A stretch of DNA of 64,000 nt from G041228335 sp964580905 (GCA_964580905.1 CAZOLR010000006.1:11370-75369), one strand, 5' to 3'. Positions 1 through 8,720 are shown, numbered from the stretch's first letter. Notes: a model not told the origin generated them from the sequence alone. Numbers and translations are program-made.

Positions 1-686
1 TCCTTGGCGGCGGCTTCAGCCAGTTCGATAATGCCATTGATCACAGCCTGCATGTTGTCGTGGCCGAAATTCACGGCGCCGAGCATGTCCGCCTCAGACA
101 GTTCCTGCGCTTCGGATTCCACCATCAGCACACCCTCACGTGTACCGGCAACCACCAGATCAAGCCGGCTTTCCTTCATTTCCTCAAAAGTCGGGTTGAG
201 CACATAAGCGCCATCGATCATCCCGACACGGGCAGCCCCGATCGGGCCAAAGAAAGGAATGCCGGAAATGGTCAGCGCGGCAGAGGCCCCGACCAGGGCG
301 ACAATCCCCGGATCATTCTGCATATCATGCGACAACACGGTGCAGATGACCTGGGTTTCACATTTGAAAGATTTAGGGAAAAGCGGGCGTATCGGACGGT
401 CAATAAGGCGGGATACCAGTGTTTCGTTCTCGCTCGGACGTCCTTCACGCTTGAAAAACCCGCCTGGAATCTTACCGGCGGCAAAAGTCTTTTCCTGATA
501 ATTCACGGTTAACGGGAAGAAATCCTGACCAGGCTTGGCTGTAGCCGCGGCAACCGCCGTACACAAGACCGTGGTCTCACCCATGGTCGCGAGAATGGCG
601 CCATCGGCCTGGCGGGCAATGCGCCCGGTTTCAAGGGTAAGCTTTTTGCCGCCCCAGTCGATTTCTTTTTTAAATACCTGAAACAT
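1..686 (-). CDS. pnp: Polynucleotide phosphorylase, N-terminal part (runs off left edge)
   Basis: PNPase degrades RNA 3'-5' by phosphorolysis and is a core member of the RNA degradosome in the cytoplasm. Only the first 228 residues are visible; the frame is open to the window edge. The N-terminus (MFQVFKKEIDWGG) and the motifs TGRIARQADGA and LIDRPIRPLFP match the first RNase PH domain; the KH and S1 domains would lie outside. Start is the ATG at 686, with a GGAG about 11 bases upstream. It follows rpsO as in most proteobacteria, but a terminator after rpsO and a separate promoter at 879-907 suggest independent transcription with a leader of about 185 nt. Confidence 0.96.
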   Translation of the reverse strand, partial: MFQVFKKEIDWGGKKLTLETGRIARQADGAILATMGETTVLCTAVAAATAKPGQDFFPLTVNYQEKTFAAGKIPGGFFKREGRPSENETLVSRLIDRPIRPLFPKSFKCETQVICTVLSHDMQNDPGIVALVGASAALTISGIPFFGPIGAARVGMIDGAYVLNPTFEEMKESRLDLVVAGTREGVLMVESEAQELSEADMLGAVNFGHDNMQAVINGIIELAEAAAK

Positions 687-801
687 ATGTCTCATTTCTC
701 CTGCATACCGCTACAGCACCATTGCCGGAGCGGTGGCCCGAACATCCGGGCGTTTACGTCATCTTGTGGGGAGAGATTGGCCTCAGGCCGAACTGATCTT
801 C

Positions 802-825
802 AAAAAACCCCGGGTCATTCCCAGG
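802..825 (-). terminator. Terminator-like hairpin inside the pnp leader
   Basis: On the minus strand CCTGGG pairs with CCCGGG (one G-U pair) across a 5-base loop and is followed directly by six U residues. It lies downstream of the predicted pnp promoter and about 115 bases upstream of the pnp start codon. It looks like an intrinsic terminator and so may be an attenuator, or a target of PNPase autoregulation. The stem is only 6 bp, so activity is uncertain. Confidence 0.45.
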
Positions 826-878
826 TCAATACCGGCATATCCGGCATCCCTTAAAGTAATCCCATCAAGACTATGCTC

Positions 879-907
879 CTAATAGGGGGCATAGCGCCAA
901 ATGTCAA
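879..907 (-). promoter_or_regulatory. Predicted sigma-70-type promoter of pnp
   Basis: Reading leftward, a perfect TTGACA (902-907) is followed after exactly 17 bases by TATTAG (879-884, 4 of 6 matches to TATAAT). It lies in the rpsO-pnp gap, just downstream of the rpsO terminator, where a pnp promoter is expected. Confidence 0.6.
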
Positions 908-936
908 GAAAGTTGAGATTGATGAAAACCGGACAT

Positions 937-969
937 TAAAAAAGAAAGCCGGTCCTCAGACCGGCTTTC
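937..969 (-). terminator. Rho-independent terminator after rpsO
   Basis: A perfect 11-bp stem (944-954 paired with 959-969, GAAAGCCGGTC) with a 4-base loop is followed on the minus strand by six U residues. It sits 17 bases beyond the rpsO stop codon and marks the end of the long rimP-nusA-infB-truB-rpsO transcription unit. Confidence 0.9.
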
Positions 970-986
970 GGTTACTGTCTTCGCTG

Positions 987-1256
987 TTAGCGACGCAGGC
1001 CAAGCTTGGCGATAAGATCCTTATAGGCCTGCTCATCGCCACGCTTGATATAGTCAAGCAAATGGCGACGTTTGCCGACCATGGTCAGGAGTCCCCGGCG
1101 TGAGCCGAAATCCTTCTTGTGTGTTTTCATGTGTTCGGTCAGGTTAACGATCCGTTCGGTCAGAATAGCAACCTGAACGGCGGCACTGCCGCTGTCTTTG
1201 TCATTGGCGCCAAATTCGGCAATAAGTTCAGCTTTACGCTCGTTGGTAATCGACAT
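987..1256 (-). CDS. rpsO: 30S ribosomal protein S15
   Basis: S15 is a primary 16S rRNA-binding protein of the small-subunit platform. The 89-residue product (MSITNERKAELIAEFG at the start, LGLRR at the end) has the usual family length, and the central HxxKKDFGSRRGLL-type stretch is the rRNA-binding signature. A GTG codon lies directly before the ATG at 1256; the ATG is preferred because it gives the standard 89 residues and a 6-base spacing from AAGGAG. It is the last gene of the infB operon, 19 bases after truB, and is followed by a strong terminator. Confidence 0.97.
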   Translation of the reverse strand: MSITNERKAELIAEFGANDKDSGSAAVQVAILTERIVNLTEHMKTHKKDFGSRRGLLTMVGKRRHLLDYIKRGDEQAYKDLIAKLGLRR

Positions 1257-1275
1257 CACGGTCTCCTTTCAAAAA

Positions 1276-2223
1276 TCAGAGAAGATTAAAAACCCTCAAG
1301 GGTGATGCCGTCCCGCCCGTAACACGGATAATGGCAACAAGCGTGCCATTAAAAAGGGCAAGAGCCGTGACATCGTCCCCTTCAGGACCGGTCTCCGTCG
1401 TCAATGTGGCGGAGATCGTAATCTTCTGGCCGCAACGCAGCCGGTGGGCATCATTTTCGGTAATGGCAAGCGCCGGGATGTCGGCCAGCGCTGTCAGAAC
1501 CGGATGCAAAGCTTCAAAAGCATCGGCACTATTGTCGATTTGTTCGAAAAAATCCAGTGAAATCGACTTGTCTTCGGAAAAAGGTCCCACCCGGGTTCGC
1601 CGTAGCTCGATAACATGGCCTTCGGTGCCAAGATGCTTTGCCAGATCACGGGCCAGTGCCCGGATATACGCCCCCTTGCCGGTGGTCACCCGGAAACTGG
1701 CTTCATCTGCCGATGCCCTGACCATTTCCAGCCTGTGGATATCCACCTTGCGTGGGCTGAGCTCCACTTCGACATCGGCGCGGGCCAGATCATAGGCCCG
1801 GCGTCCGTCTTTCTTGATCGCCGAATATCGTGGCGGCACCTGATCAATCCTGCCTGTAAACCGTGGTAGCGCCGCCCTGATCTGATCTTCATCCGGCCGT
1901 ATATCGGAACGCGCAATCACATCACCTTCGCGGTCATCGGTATCGGTGGCCTGCCCCCATTTCACCGTAAAAAGATAATCCTTGCTTGCGTCCATGACAT
2001 AGGGGATGGTCTTGGTCGCCTCACCAAGGGCAATGGGCAGAATACCGGTTGCCAGCGGATCAAGCGTGCCGGCATGACCTGCCTTGGCGGCATTAAAGGC
2101 ACGTCGGACAATATTGACAGCTTTCGTCGACGGGACCGTCAGCCCTTTGTTGAGAATAACCCAGCCGTGGACAGCCTGTTTCGGGTACCCACGCCGCGGC
2201 GTATCATTCTCTTTCGTTGGCAT
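1276..2223 (-). CDS. truB: tRNA pseudouridine(55) synthase TruB
   Basis: TruB converts U55 of the tRNA T-loop to pseudouridine. The 315-residue protein has the catalytic motif AGTLDPLATG with Asp55, the early motif GWVILNKG, and a C-terminal PUA-like region. The ATG at 2223 is chosen over an in-frame TTG 15 bases upstream. It overlaps the end of rbfA by 20 bases, implying translational coupling, and is followed closely by rpsO. Confidence 0.96.
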   Translation of the reverse strand: MPTKENDTPRRGYPKQAVHGWVILNKGLTVPSTKAVNIVRRAFNAAKAGHAGTLDPLATGILPIALGEATKTIPYVMDASKDYLFTVKWGQATDTDDREGDVIARSDIRPDEDQIRAALPRFTGRIDQVPPRYSAIKKDGRRAYDLARADVEVELSPRKVDIHRLEMVRASADEASFRVTTGKGAYIRALARDLAKHLGTEGHVIELRRTRVGPFSEDKSISLDFFEQIDNSADAFEALHPVLTALADIPALAITENDAHRLRCGQKITISATLTTETGPEGDDVTALALFNGTLVAIIRVTGGTASPLRVFNLL

Positions 2224-2605
2224 TTGAATTCTCGCCAATCAGCGCACTGATCCTGCTGGCTGTATCAAAACTGCTGTCAAGCTGGAAGCGAAGCTTCGGG
2301 GTACGGCGGATCGTCAGACGACGTGACAATTCGTGCTGAATTGTTTTCGAAATCCGGCCAAGAGCCTCCAGAACCCCGTCCGGGTCAACCCCGCCAAGAG
2401 GCATGACGTAAACCCTGGCATTGGCAAAATCCGGGCTGATCGAGACTTCGGACACCGTCACGGACACACCTTCAAGCTCCGGCTCATAGAAAGGGTGGCG
2501 CAGAAGAATATCCGAAATAACATGCCGGATTTCTTCACCCACCTTCAGCTGGCGCTGGGATTTGTCACCGCCCTTGCGGTCATTTCTGCTTTTCCGGTCA
2601 CCCAT
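2204..2605 (-). CDS. rbfA: 30S ribosome-binding factor RbfA
   Basis: RbfA binds the immature 30S subunit and helps 16S rRNA 5'-end maturation, also in cold adaptation. The 133-residue protein shows the single KH-like domain (about residues 20-115), with the family segments VGEEIRHVISDIL near the start and RRTPKLRFQLDSSFD near the end. The first 18 residues are basic and poorly conserved. It follows infB by 31 bases and overlaps truB, the standard bacterial order. Confidence 0.95.
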   Translation of the reverse strand: MGDRKSRNDRKGGDKSQRQLKVGEEIRHVISDILLRHPFYEPELEGVSVTVSEVSISPDFANARVYVMPLGGVDPDGVLEALGRISKTIQHELSRRLTIRRTPKLRFQLDSSFDTASRISALIGENSNANERE

Positions 2606-2636
2606 AACACTATCCGAAAGCGGGGTATTCCTGTTC

Positions 2637-5156
2637 CTAGTTCAGGGTCCGCGCAATTTCGTGAACTTCAAAACATTCGACCACGTCGCCCTGTTGCAGA
2701 TCACCGTAATTTTCAAAGGCCATGCCACATTCCTGACCTTCACGCACTTCCTTGACCTCATCCTTGAAGCGCTTCAGCGTCTTGAGAGACCCTTCATGGA
2801 TGACGACATTATCGCGCAAGAGGCGAACACTACAGCCACGTTTGATAACACCTTCGGTGACAAAACACCCGCCGATCTTACCAACCTTGGTGATGTTGAA
2901 GACCTCACGAATTTCGGCATATCCGATAAACTCTTCCTTGGTATCCGGCTCAAGCAGGCCTGTCATCGCCGCCCTTATCTCGTCAATGAGCTCATAAATG
3001 ATGGAGTGATACCTGATTTCCACCCCATCACGTCGGGCCTGATCACGTGCCTGCGGGTTGGCACGGACATTAAAGGCAATAATCAGCGCCGATGATGCCG
3101 CCGCAAGACTGACATCCGATTCGCTGATAGCACCAACCCCTGTGGAAAGCATCCGTACCTTGACCTGTTCGGTGGCCAGTTTGTCTATCGCAACACGTAT
3201 CGCTTCAAGCGATCCATGCACATCTGTCTTGATGACAACAGGAAGCTCCTGGGCTTCGCCGGCGGCAATGGCCGAAAGCATCTGTTCCACCGATCCCCGG
3301 GCACCAACAGCCGCATCCTTGGTCCGGATGACGCGCTGGCGGTATTCTGCCACTTCACGGGCACGTGCCTCGCTTTCAACCACGGTCAGAATATCACCGG
3401 CCATCGGCGTGCCATTCAGGCCGAGCACTTCAATAGCATCCCCGGGCCGGGCTTGCTTGACCTGTCGGCCCCGATCATCGTTAAGGGCACGGACACGACC
3501 TGTTTCCGCGCCGACAACAAAGATATCACCGACATTGAGCGTACCACGTGTCACCAGAAGGGATGCGACCGAACCCCGGCCGCGTTCCACCTTGGCTTCA
3601 ATAACCGCCCCTTCGGCCGCCCGGTCAGGATTGGCCTTGAGTTCGAGAAGTTCTGCCTGAAGCATGATCGCTTCTTCGAGTTTGTCGAGGCCCATTTTTG
3701 TATGGGCGGAAACCTCAACACTGAGGACATCACCACCGAATTCCTCGGTGATAATCTCATGGCTGAGAAGCTCATTACGCACACGTTGCGGGTCAGCTTC
3801 GGGCTTGTCGCATTTGTTGATCGCGATGATCACCGGGCACTCCGCGGCCCGGGCATGATTGATGGCCTCGATCGTCTGCTGCATCACGCCGTCATCCGCC
3901 GCCACAACCAGCACCACGATATCCGTGATATTGGCGCCGCGCATCCGCATTTCGGTAAAGGCTTCGTGACCCGGCGTATCGATGAAAGTGATCGTATTAC
4001 CACTTGATGTATGAACCTGATAGGCACCGATATGCTGGGTAATGCCGCCGGACTCGCCTGCCGCGACATCGGTCTGCCGGATGGCATCGAGAATAGATGT
4101 CTTGCCGTGATCAACATGCCCCATGACCGTCACTACCGGTGGCCGGGGTTTCAATGTGGCGGGATCATCTTCTTCCCCGTCACTGGTGATATCGACATCA
4201 GCTTCGGAAACCCGGTTCGGCTTATGGCCGAGTTCGATCACGATAAGCTCAGCTGTTTCGGCGTCTATTGTCTGGGTTACGGTTGCCATGATCCCGAGCT
4301 TCATGAGCTCCTTGATCACATCAGCGGCACGTTCAGCCATCCGGTTGGACAATTCCTGCACGGTGATGGCTTCCGGAATAGTGACATCACGGACCTGTTT
4401 TACCTTGGGTTGCGCTTCCATGGAACGCATCCGGGCCTTTTCCCGCTCACGTGCCCGTCGCACCGATGCAAGTGAACGCTGGCGGGTGCTTTCGCCGCCA
4501 TCCAGGGCCTCGGTGATGGTAATCTTGCCGCGTCGGCGCTGATCCTGCTCACCACGCCGGACATTGGTTTTCTTGGGCTGATCCGGAACTTCACGCTTAC
4601 GGCTGGACGGACGCCCGGGGGATGCCGCCGCATCCGGGAAGGACGCCGGCTGAACCGGTGATGGGGACGTTTCTTTACGTCTTGCCATTTCTTCGGCGTG
4701 ACGGCGGGTGTTTTCTTCGTTGCGTGATTCTTCTTCGGCCGCCACACGGCGCATTTCAGCAAGTTCACGCTCCCGGCGGGTTTCAGCCGGTTCAGAACCT
4801 GTATCCTCTACCACCACATCTTTGGGCTTTACCGTCGGGGTGGCTGGTACTTCTGCCTGTCGCTTCATGCCTTCCTGCAGGGCGCGGTTACGGGCCGCGC
4901 GTTCGGCTTCGGTCAGATTATCGGCAGCCTCTGCTCCGGCAGAAGATGGCGGGCTCGCTGCAGCCGGTTTGCGCGACGGTGCCGGACGAACACCAGGCTG
5001 CCGCTTGCGGACAACTTCCACCTGAACGGGCCTGGACGATGCCCGGCCTGACGTGCCACGTGGCGCGGCAGGTGCACTGCCTTCGGAAATCCCACCAAGG
5101 GTGAGCTTGCCACTTCCCAGGCTCAGCGTTTTCTTTTTGTCAGCCTCTTTGCTCAT
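2637..5156 (-). CDS. infB: Translation initiation factor IF-2
   Basis: IF-2 is the GTPase that brings initiator tRNA to the 30S subunit and promotes subunit joining. The 839-residue protein has a long charged, Ala/Arg/Glu-rich N-terminal region (about residues 30-250), an IF2_N segment around 255-305, and the G domain with G1 GHVDHGKT at 346-353, then DTPGHEAF and NKCDKPEADP. Domains II-IV follow. Length is normal for Alphaproteobacteria. It is part of the nusA operon, downstream of ylxR and upstream of rbfA. The start at 5156 gives the expected N-terminus. Confidence 0.97.
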   Translation of the reverse strand: MSKEADKKKTLSLGSGKLTLGGISEGSAPAAPRGTSGRASSRPVQVEVVRKRQPGVRPAPSRKPAAASPPSSAGAEAADNLTEAERAARNRALQEGMKRQAEVPATPTVKPKDVVVEDTGSEPAETRRERELAEMRRVAAEEESRNEENTRRHAEEMARRKETSPSPVQPASFPDAAASPGRPSSRKREVPDQPKKTNVRRGEQDQRRRGKITITEALDGGESTRQRSLASVRRAREREKARMRSMEAQPKVKQVRDVTIPEAITVQELSNRMAERAADVIKELMKLGIMATVTQTIDAETAELIVIELGHKPNRVSEADVDITSDGEEDDPATLKPRPPVVTVMGHVDHGKTSILDAIRQTDVAAGESGGITQHIGAYQVHTSSGNTITFIDTPGHEAFTEMRMRGANITDIVVLVVAADDGVMQQTIEAINHARAAECPVIIAINKCDKPEADPQRVRNELLSHEIITEEFGGDVLSVEVSAHTKMGLDKLEEAIMLQAELLELKANPDRAAEGAVIEAKVERGRGSVASLLVTRGTLNVGDIFVVGAETGRVRALNDDRGRQVKQARPGDAIEVLGLNGTPMAGDILTVVESEARAREVAEYRQRVIRTKDAAVGARGSVEQMLSAIAAGEAQELPVVIKTDVHGSLEAIRVAIDKLATEQVKVRMLSTGVGAISESDVSLAAASSALIIAFNVRANPQARDQARRDGVEIRYHSIIYELIDEIRAAMTGLLEPDTKEEFIGYAEIREVFNITKVGKIGGCFVTEGVIKRGCSVRLLRDNVVIHEGSLKTLKRFKDEVKEVREGQECGMAFENYGDLQQGDVVECFEVHEIARTLN

Positions 5157-5275
5157 CCCGTACCCTTTCGGCCGTACTAAGTCGCTCGGATTGATAATTC
5201 CTTCAAATCATCAGTCTCAAGCCATGGTTTACAATGCCCGGGCATGTAAATGCAACCCATTGCACCATCTTGCCC

Positions 5276-5854
5276 TCAATCTTCACTCTCATTCTGCCGG
5301 AATCCGGCAAGCCGGCGGCAGGCAACCTCAATACGTTCGGCCTGCCCCCCCGGCTGGTCTCCCACCGCAACAAAAGCGATCGAATCCCGCCCGAATACCG
5401 ACCCCAGTTCTTCACCGGCAAAGAAATCAACCCGCCAGTCATGGGGGATATCTCCGGCCAGTGCTCTGGCTTCACGCACCGAAGCATCGGTTGCCACCAA
5501 AAGCCCGCTGACGGCACCGGCGGCCCGTATTTTGCCGCCCCCGCCAACAACAAGCCCGCTCCGCCGCCCTATCGACAGAAGATCGAGGCAACGCTGCACA
5601 AGAAGCTGTTCAACCAGAACACAAAAATCCGTGTCTTCGGCTTTCGCCTCCAGCGCCCGCGCCAGCAATCCCTTCTCTTCAGCCACTCTGAGTGCTGAAG
5701 CCGTCGCCGTTACCCAGGCACCCCGTCCCGGCAGTTTTGCCGCCACATCCGGAACAATTCTGCCATCAGGCCCTGAGACAAACCGGATGAGCTGATCCGG
5801 TTCCAGCCGCGCCCCGGTTACGAGACATTTTCTCTCTTGAGCATGTCGGCTCAG
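5276..5854 (-). CDS. ylxR: YlxR family (DUF448) RNA-binding protein, probable CTG start
   Basis: YlxR is a small nucleic-acid-binding protein normally encoded between nusA and infB; in Alphaproteobacteria it carries a C-terminal extension, as here (192 residues). The conserved core begins ERKCLVTGARLEPDQLIRF and continues to VAAKLPGRGAWV. No ATG, GTG or TTG lies in frame between the upstream stop codon and this core; the first usual start (GTG at 5746) would delete it. A CTG at 5854, overlapping the nusA stop codon and placed 7 bases after GGGAG, would give the full protein. The alternative is a missing base in the sequence: one extra A would join the ATG at 5844 to this frame. Confidence 0.8.
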   Translation of the reverse strand: MSRHAQERKCLVTGARLEPDQLIRFVSGPDGRIVPDVAAKLPGRGAWVTATASALRVAEEKGLLARALEAKAEDTDFCVLVEQLLVQRCLDLLSIGRRSGLVVGGGGKIRAAGAVSGLLVATDASVREARALAGDIPHDWRVDFFAGEELGSVFGRDSIAFVAVGDQPGGQAERIEVACRRLAGFRQNESED

Positions 5855-7422
5855 GTTGCATCTCCCGTTTCAGTTCCGGCATCTTCATTCACCGCATCAG
5901 CATCCGGTGCCTGTTCCTCGTCTTCAAACCAATGGGCCCGCGCCGCCATGATAATATCACCGGCATGCTCTGTACTGGTCAGACCGAAACTGCCGAGATG
6001 CTCGACCAGTTCATCTGAATCAAGATCAGCCAGATCATCAAGGGTCAGGATGCCAGCTTGGGCTAGGGTAAGTATCATCGCCGGAGACAGATGTTCAAAA
6101 TTCCTCAGATCATCAGCAACTTTCAGGTCCTTAAGCTCACTTTCGATGCGGACCGCTTCACGTTCGACGAAATCAATCGCCCGCTGGGAAAGTTCGGCGG
6201 CAATGGCTTCGTCAAAACCCTGAATGTTCATCAGTTCTTCGACAGGTGTTTCCGCAATGTCTTCGACCATCACAAAGCCTTCAGCTATCAGCAGATGCGC
6301 GATCACATCATCGATATCCAGGCTTTCCATGAAACGCTCTGACCTGTTCCGTGTTTCTTCCTGACGGCGTTCGGATTCCTGCGCTTCGGTCAGGATATCG
6401 ATATACCAGCCGGTCAGTTGGGAGGCGAGACGGACATTCTGGCCGCGCCGGCCAATCGCAAGGCTGAGCTGATCGTCGGGCACGACCACTTCCATGCGGC
6501 CGGCATCCTCATCCATCACAACCTTTGACACCACCGCCGGAGCCAGCGCATTCACCGCAAAACTCACGGTATCTTCCGACCATGGGATAATCTCAATCTT
6601 TTCTCCCTGAAGCTCATTGACGACCGCCTGCACGCGGCTCCCCCGCATACCGACACAGGCGCCGACAGGGTCAATGCTGGGATCGTTGGAGAAAACCGCG
6701 ATCTTGGCGCGGCTGCCCGCTTCACGGACAACGTTCTTGATCTCAATGATACCGTCATAGATTTCCGGCACTTCCTGTGTAAACAACTGGGCCATAAACT
6801 GGTTGTCCGCCCGTGACAGGAAGATCTGCGGGCCGCGAACCTCTTCGCGCACATCCTTGATATAGGCGCGGACGCGATCACCCTGTCGTAGCAATTCGCG
6901 CGGGATCATCTCCTCACGCCGGATCACTCCCTCCGCACGACCGAGATCAACCGAAATGGAATAGCTTTCCGCCCGCTTGATCGTGCCGACAACGATTTCA
7001 CCAACCCTGTCTTTATATTCTTCGTACTGCCGGGCACGCTCAGCATCACGCACGCGCTGCGAGATGACCTGTTTTGCTGTCTGGGCCGCGATACGGCCGA
7101 ATTCCAGCGGCGGCAGAGGCTCACGGATAAAATCCCCGAGACCGAGATTTGCATCCAGTTTCTGCGCTTCGGCGAGCAGGATCTGACAGGCCTCGTCTTC
7201 AACTTCTTCGACCACTTCGGTCACACGCTCAAGACTGATCGCGCCGGATTTGCGATCAATATGCGCCCGGATATCACGATCCTGTCCGTAGCGGGACCGC
7301 CCGGCTTTCTGGATCGCCTGCTCCATGGCAATGATCACTTCCTCGCGGTCAATTGATTTTTCGCGCGCAACAATGTCCGCGACCTGAATAAGTTCAGCGC
7401 CTGGTACCGTTGACGTGTCCAT
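5851..7422 (-). CDS. nusA: Transcription termination/antitermination factor NusA
   Basis: NusA binds RNA polymerase and nascent RNA and modulates pausing, termination and antitermination. The 523-residue protein has the N-terminal polymerase-binding domain (about 1-125), an S1 domain (about 135-200), two KH domains with VGACVGMRGSRVQ and LAIGRRGQNVRLA, and a C-terminal region with two helix-hairpin-helix/acidic repeats, the long form found in Gram-negatives. It lies 4 bases after rimP and its stop codon overlaps the presumed ylxR start. Its own operon leader contains a terminator hairpin, so autoregulation is plausible. Confidence 0.97.
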   Translation of the reverse strand: MDTSTVPGAELIQVADIVAREKSIDREEVIIAMEQAIQKAGRSRYGQDRDIRAHIDRKSGAISLERVTEVVEEVEDEACQILLAEAQKLDANLGLGDFIREPLPPLEFGRIAAQTAKQVISQRVRDAERARQYEEYKDRVGEIVVGTIKRAESYSISVDLGRAEGVIRREEMIPRELLRQGDRVRAYIKDVREEVRGPQIFLSRADNQFMAQLFTQEVPEIYDGIIEIKNVVREAGSRAKIAVFSNDPSIDPVGACVGMRGSRVQAVVNELQGEKIEIIPWSEDTVSFAVNALAPAVVSKVVMDEDAGRMEVVVPDDQLSLAIGRRGQNVRLASQLTGWYIDILTEAQESERRQEETRNRSERFMESLDIDDVIAHLLIAEGFVMVEDIAETPVEELMNIQGFDEAIAAELSQRAIDFVEREAVRIESELKDLKVADDLRNFEHLSPAMILTLAQAGILTLDDLADLDSDELVEHLGSFGLTSTEHAGDIIMAARAHWFEDEEQAPDADAVNEDAGTETGDAT

Positions 7423-7426
7423 AATA

Positions 7427-7915
7427 CTAGCCTTTCTTTTTAGCCTTCACGGGTTGAAGAAACCATTCTGTTGGGTCGAGCTTGGCGGTATCAATCATCT
7501 CAAAAGGGAGACTGACCGGCCCGTAGCCTGTTTCAAGTTCCACCTGACCATCGCCGGTTATACCATTGATCCGTCCATTGAACCGGCGGCGGCCTTCGAT
7601 CAGCGATTTCATCGAGATCCTGGCCAGTTCACCGGCAAAACGGGTGTAATCTTCAGGACGGACAAGCGGCCGGGACAGGCCGGGTGAAGACACTTCCAGC
7701 TGGTAGCCTGATTTGATCGGATCCTCGACATCCAGCACCGCCGAAACACCACGGGAGATCTTGGCGCAGTCTTCGACCGTCATCTCAAGACTATCATCAA
7801 GAGGTTCCGCCATGATCTGCAGGGTGCCGCTGGAAAACATCACGCGCACAAGGCGGAATGACATCGCATCCAGCACCGGCTCAATCATGGCCGCTATTTT
7901 TTCTTCAAGCAGCAT
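7427..7915 (-). CDS. rimP: Ribosome maturation factor RimP
   Basis: RimP assists 30S subunit assembly. The 162-residue product has the two-domain family layout, with VSSPGLSRPLVRPEDYTRFAG in the middle as the most conserved segment. It is the first gene of the nusA operon. The ATG at 7915 is preferred; another ATG 4 bases upstream is out of frame and opens a 4-codon ORF only. The terminator-like hairpin at 7929-7953 ends only about 13 bases upstream of the start codon. Confidence 0.95.
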   Translation of the reverse strand: MLLEEKIAAMIEPVLDAMSFRLVRVMFSSGTLQIMAEPLDDSLEMTVEDCAKISRGVSAVLDVEDPIKSGYQLEVSSPGLSRPLVRPEDYTRFAGELARISMKSLIEGRRRFNGRINGITGDGQVELETGYGPVSLPFEMIDTAKLDPTEWFLQPVKAKKKG

Positions 7916-7928
7916 TCATCCGCCCAAT

Positions 7929-7953
7929 AAAAAAGTGGGCCTTTTGAGCCCAC
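7929..7953 (-). terminator. Intrinsic terminator after trmB and within the rimP-nusA leader
   Basis: On the minus strand GTGGGC pairs with GCCCAC across a 7-base loop, followed by six U residues. It can end metK-trmB transcripts. It also lies between the only promoter candidate for rimP (7978-8006) and the rimP start, so transcripts of the nusA operon would have to read through it, as in an attenuator. Confidence 0.75.
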
Positions 7954-7977
7954 CGCCGATTGACAGTATGTGCCGTC

Positions 7978-8006
7978 TTTATACGAAGTTTTTCTTATCG
8001 TGGCAA
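7978..8006 (-). promoter_or_regulatory. Predicted sigma-70-type promoter of the rimP-nusA-infB operon
   Basis: TTGCCA (8001-8006) and TATAAA (7978-7983), read leftward, are spaced by exactly 17 bases. The promoter begins right after the trmB stop codon and would start RNA near 7971, giving a leader of about 55 nt that contains the hairpin at 7929-7953. Confidence 0.6.
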
Positions 8007-8009
8007 GTG

Positions 8010-8720
8010 CTAAGGATTGCGCCTGTATTCAAACCAGGATGAGACCCGGCCTGCCCTGTCTGCTTTGGCCATATACCGGGTTCCGGGCCAGCCGGATGGC
8101 GGCGTCCTCCAGTCTTCGGCTGTTTGGGCCAGCCAGTCAAAATCCCGGCAGTGAGACATGTGTTCAAGCATCCAGGTCTTGGCGGTCGGCTCATCGCTGG
8201 CAAGCAGAAGAGTGCCGCCCGGCCGGATGAGACGTGCCAGTTCAGCAAGAAGTTCCGGCTGAACAATGCGTCGGTCCTGATGCCGCTTCTTCGGCCAGGG
8301 ATCAGGAAAAAGAATGAACACACCGGCAAGGGATGAAGGCGTGAATGCCGGCAGCAGAAGACGCACATCTTCAGGCCAGATCCGGATATTCTGAAGCCCC
8401 CTTGCCAGAATATGTTTCGACAAGGACGCAACGCCGTTGATGAAAGGCTCCGCGCCGATAAAGCCTGCGGCGGGCATTTCCTCAGCCCGTGCCGCCAGAT
8501 GCTCACCACCCCCGAAACCGATTTCAAGGAAAACATCCGCAACTTCCCCGTCAAAAAGAGATTGGGGCTCAAGGCTGGCAGCTTTCGCGGCAAGCTTCTC
8601 GCTGATCTGCCATTTTTCAAGACCACGTTGCAGGTTTTCCGCCTGGGCAGGGCGAAGCCGACGCCCATGGCGCCGGCCATAGAACATCAGCCGGTCCTTG
8701 AGGGGATCAATACGTGTCAT
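8010..8720 (-). CDS. trmB: tRNA (guanine(46)-N7)-methyltransferase
   Basis: TrmB makes m7G46 in the tRNA variable loop using S-adenosylmethionine. The 236-residue protein shows the SAM-binding motif LEIGFGGGEH at 65-74 and the family motif LFPDPWPKKRHQDRR. It follows metK by 9 bases in the same direction, pairing a SAM-producing with a SAM-using enzyme as in most Alphaproteobacteria. The stop codon is followed at once by the promoter of the rimP operon. Confidence 0.96.
   Translation of the reverse strand: MTRIDPLKDRLMFYGRRHGRRLRPAQAENLQRGLEKWQISEKLAAKAASLEPQSLFDGEVADVFLEIGFGGGEHLAARAEEMPAAGFIGAEPFINGVASLSKHILARGLQNIRIWPEDVRLLLPAFTPSSLAGVFILFPDPWPKKRHQDRRIVQPELLAELARLIRPGGTLLLASDEPTAKTWMLEHMSHCRDFDWLAQTAEDWRTPPSGWPGTRYMAKADRAGRVSSWFEYRRNP

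Noticed and set aside
5157..5275. Small gene or control element in the infB-ylxR gap
   Set aside because: No start codon with coding-like frame or clear structure; appears to be a plain spacer.
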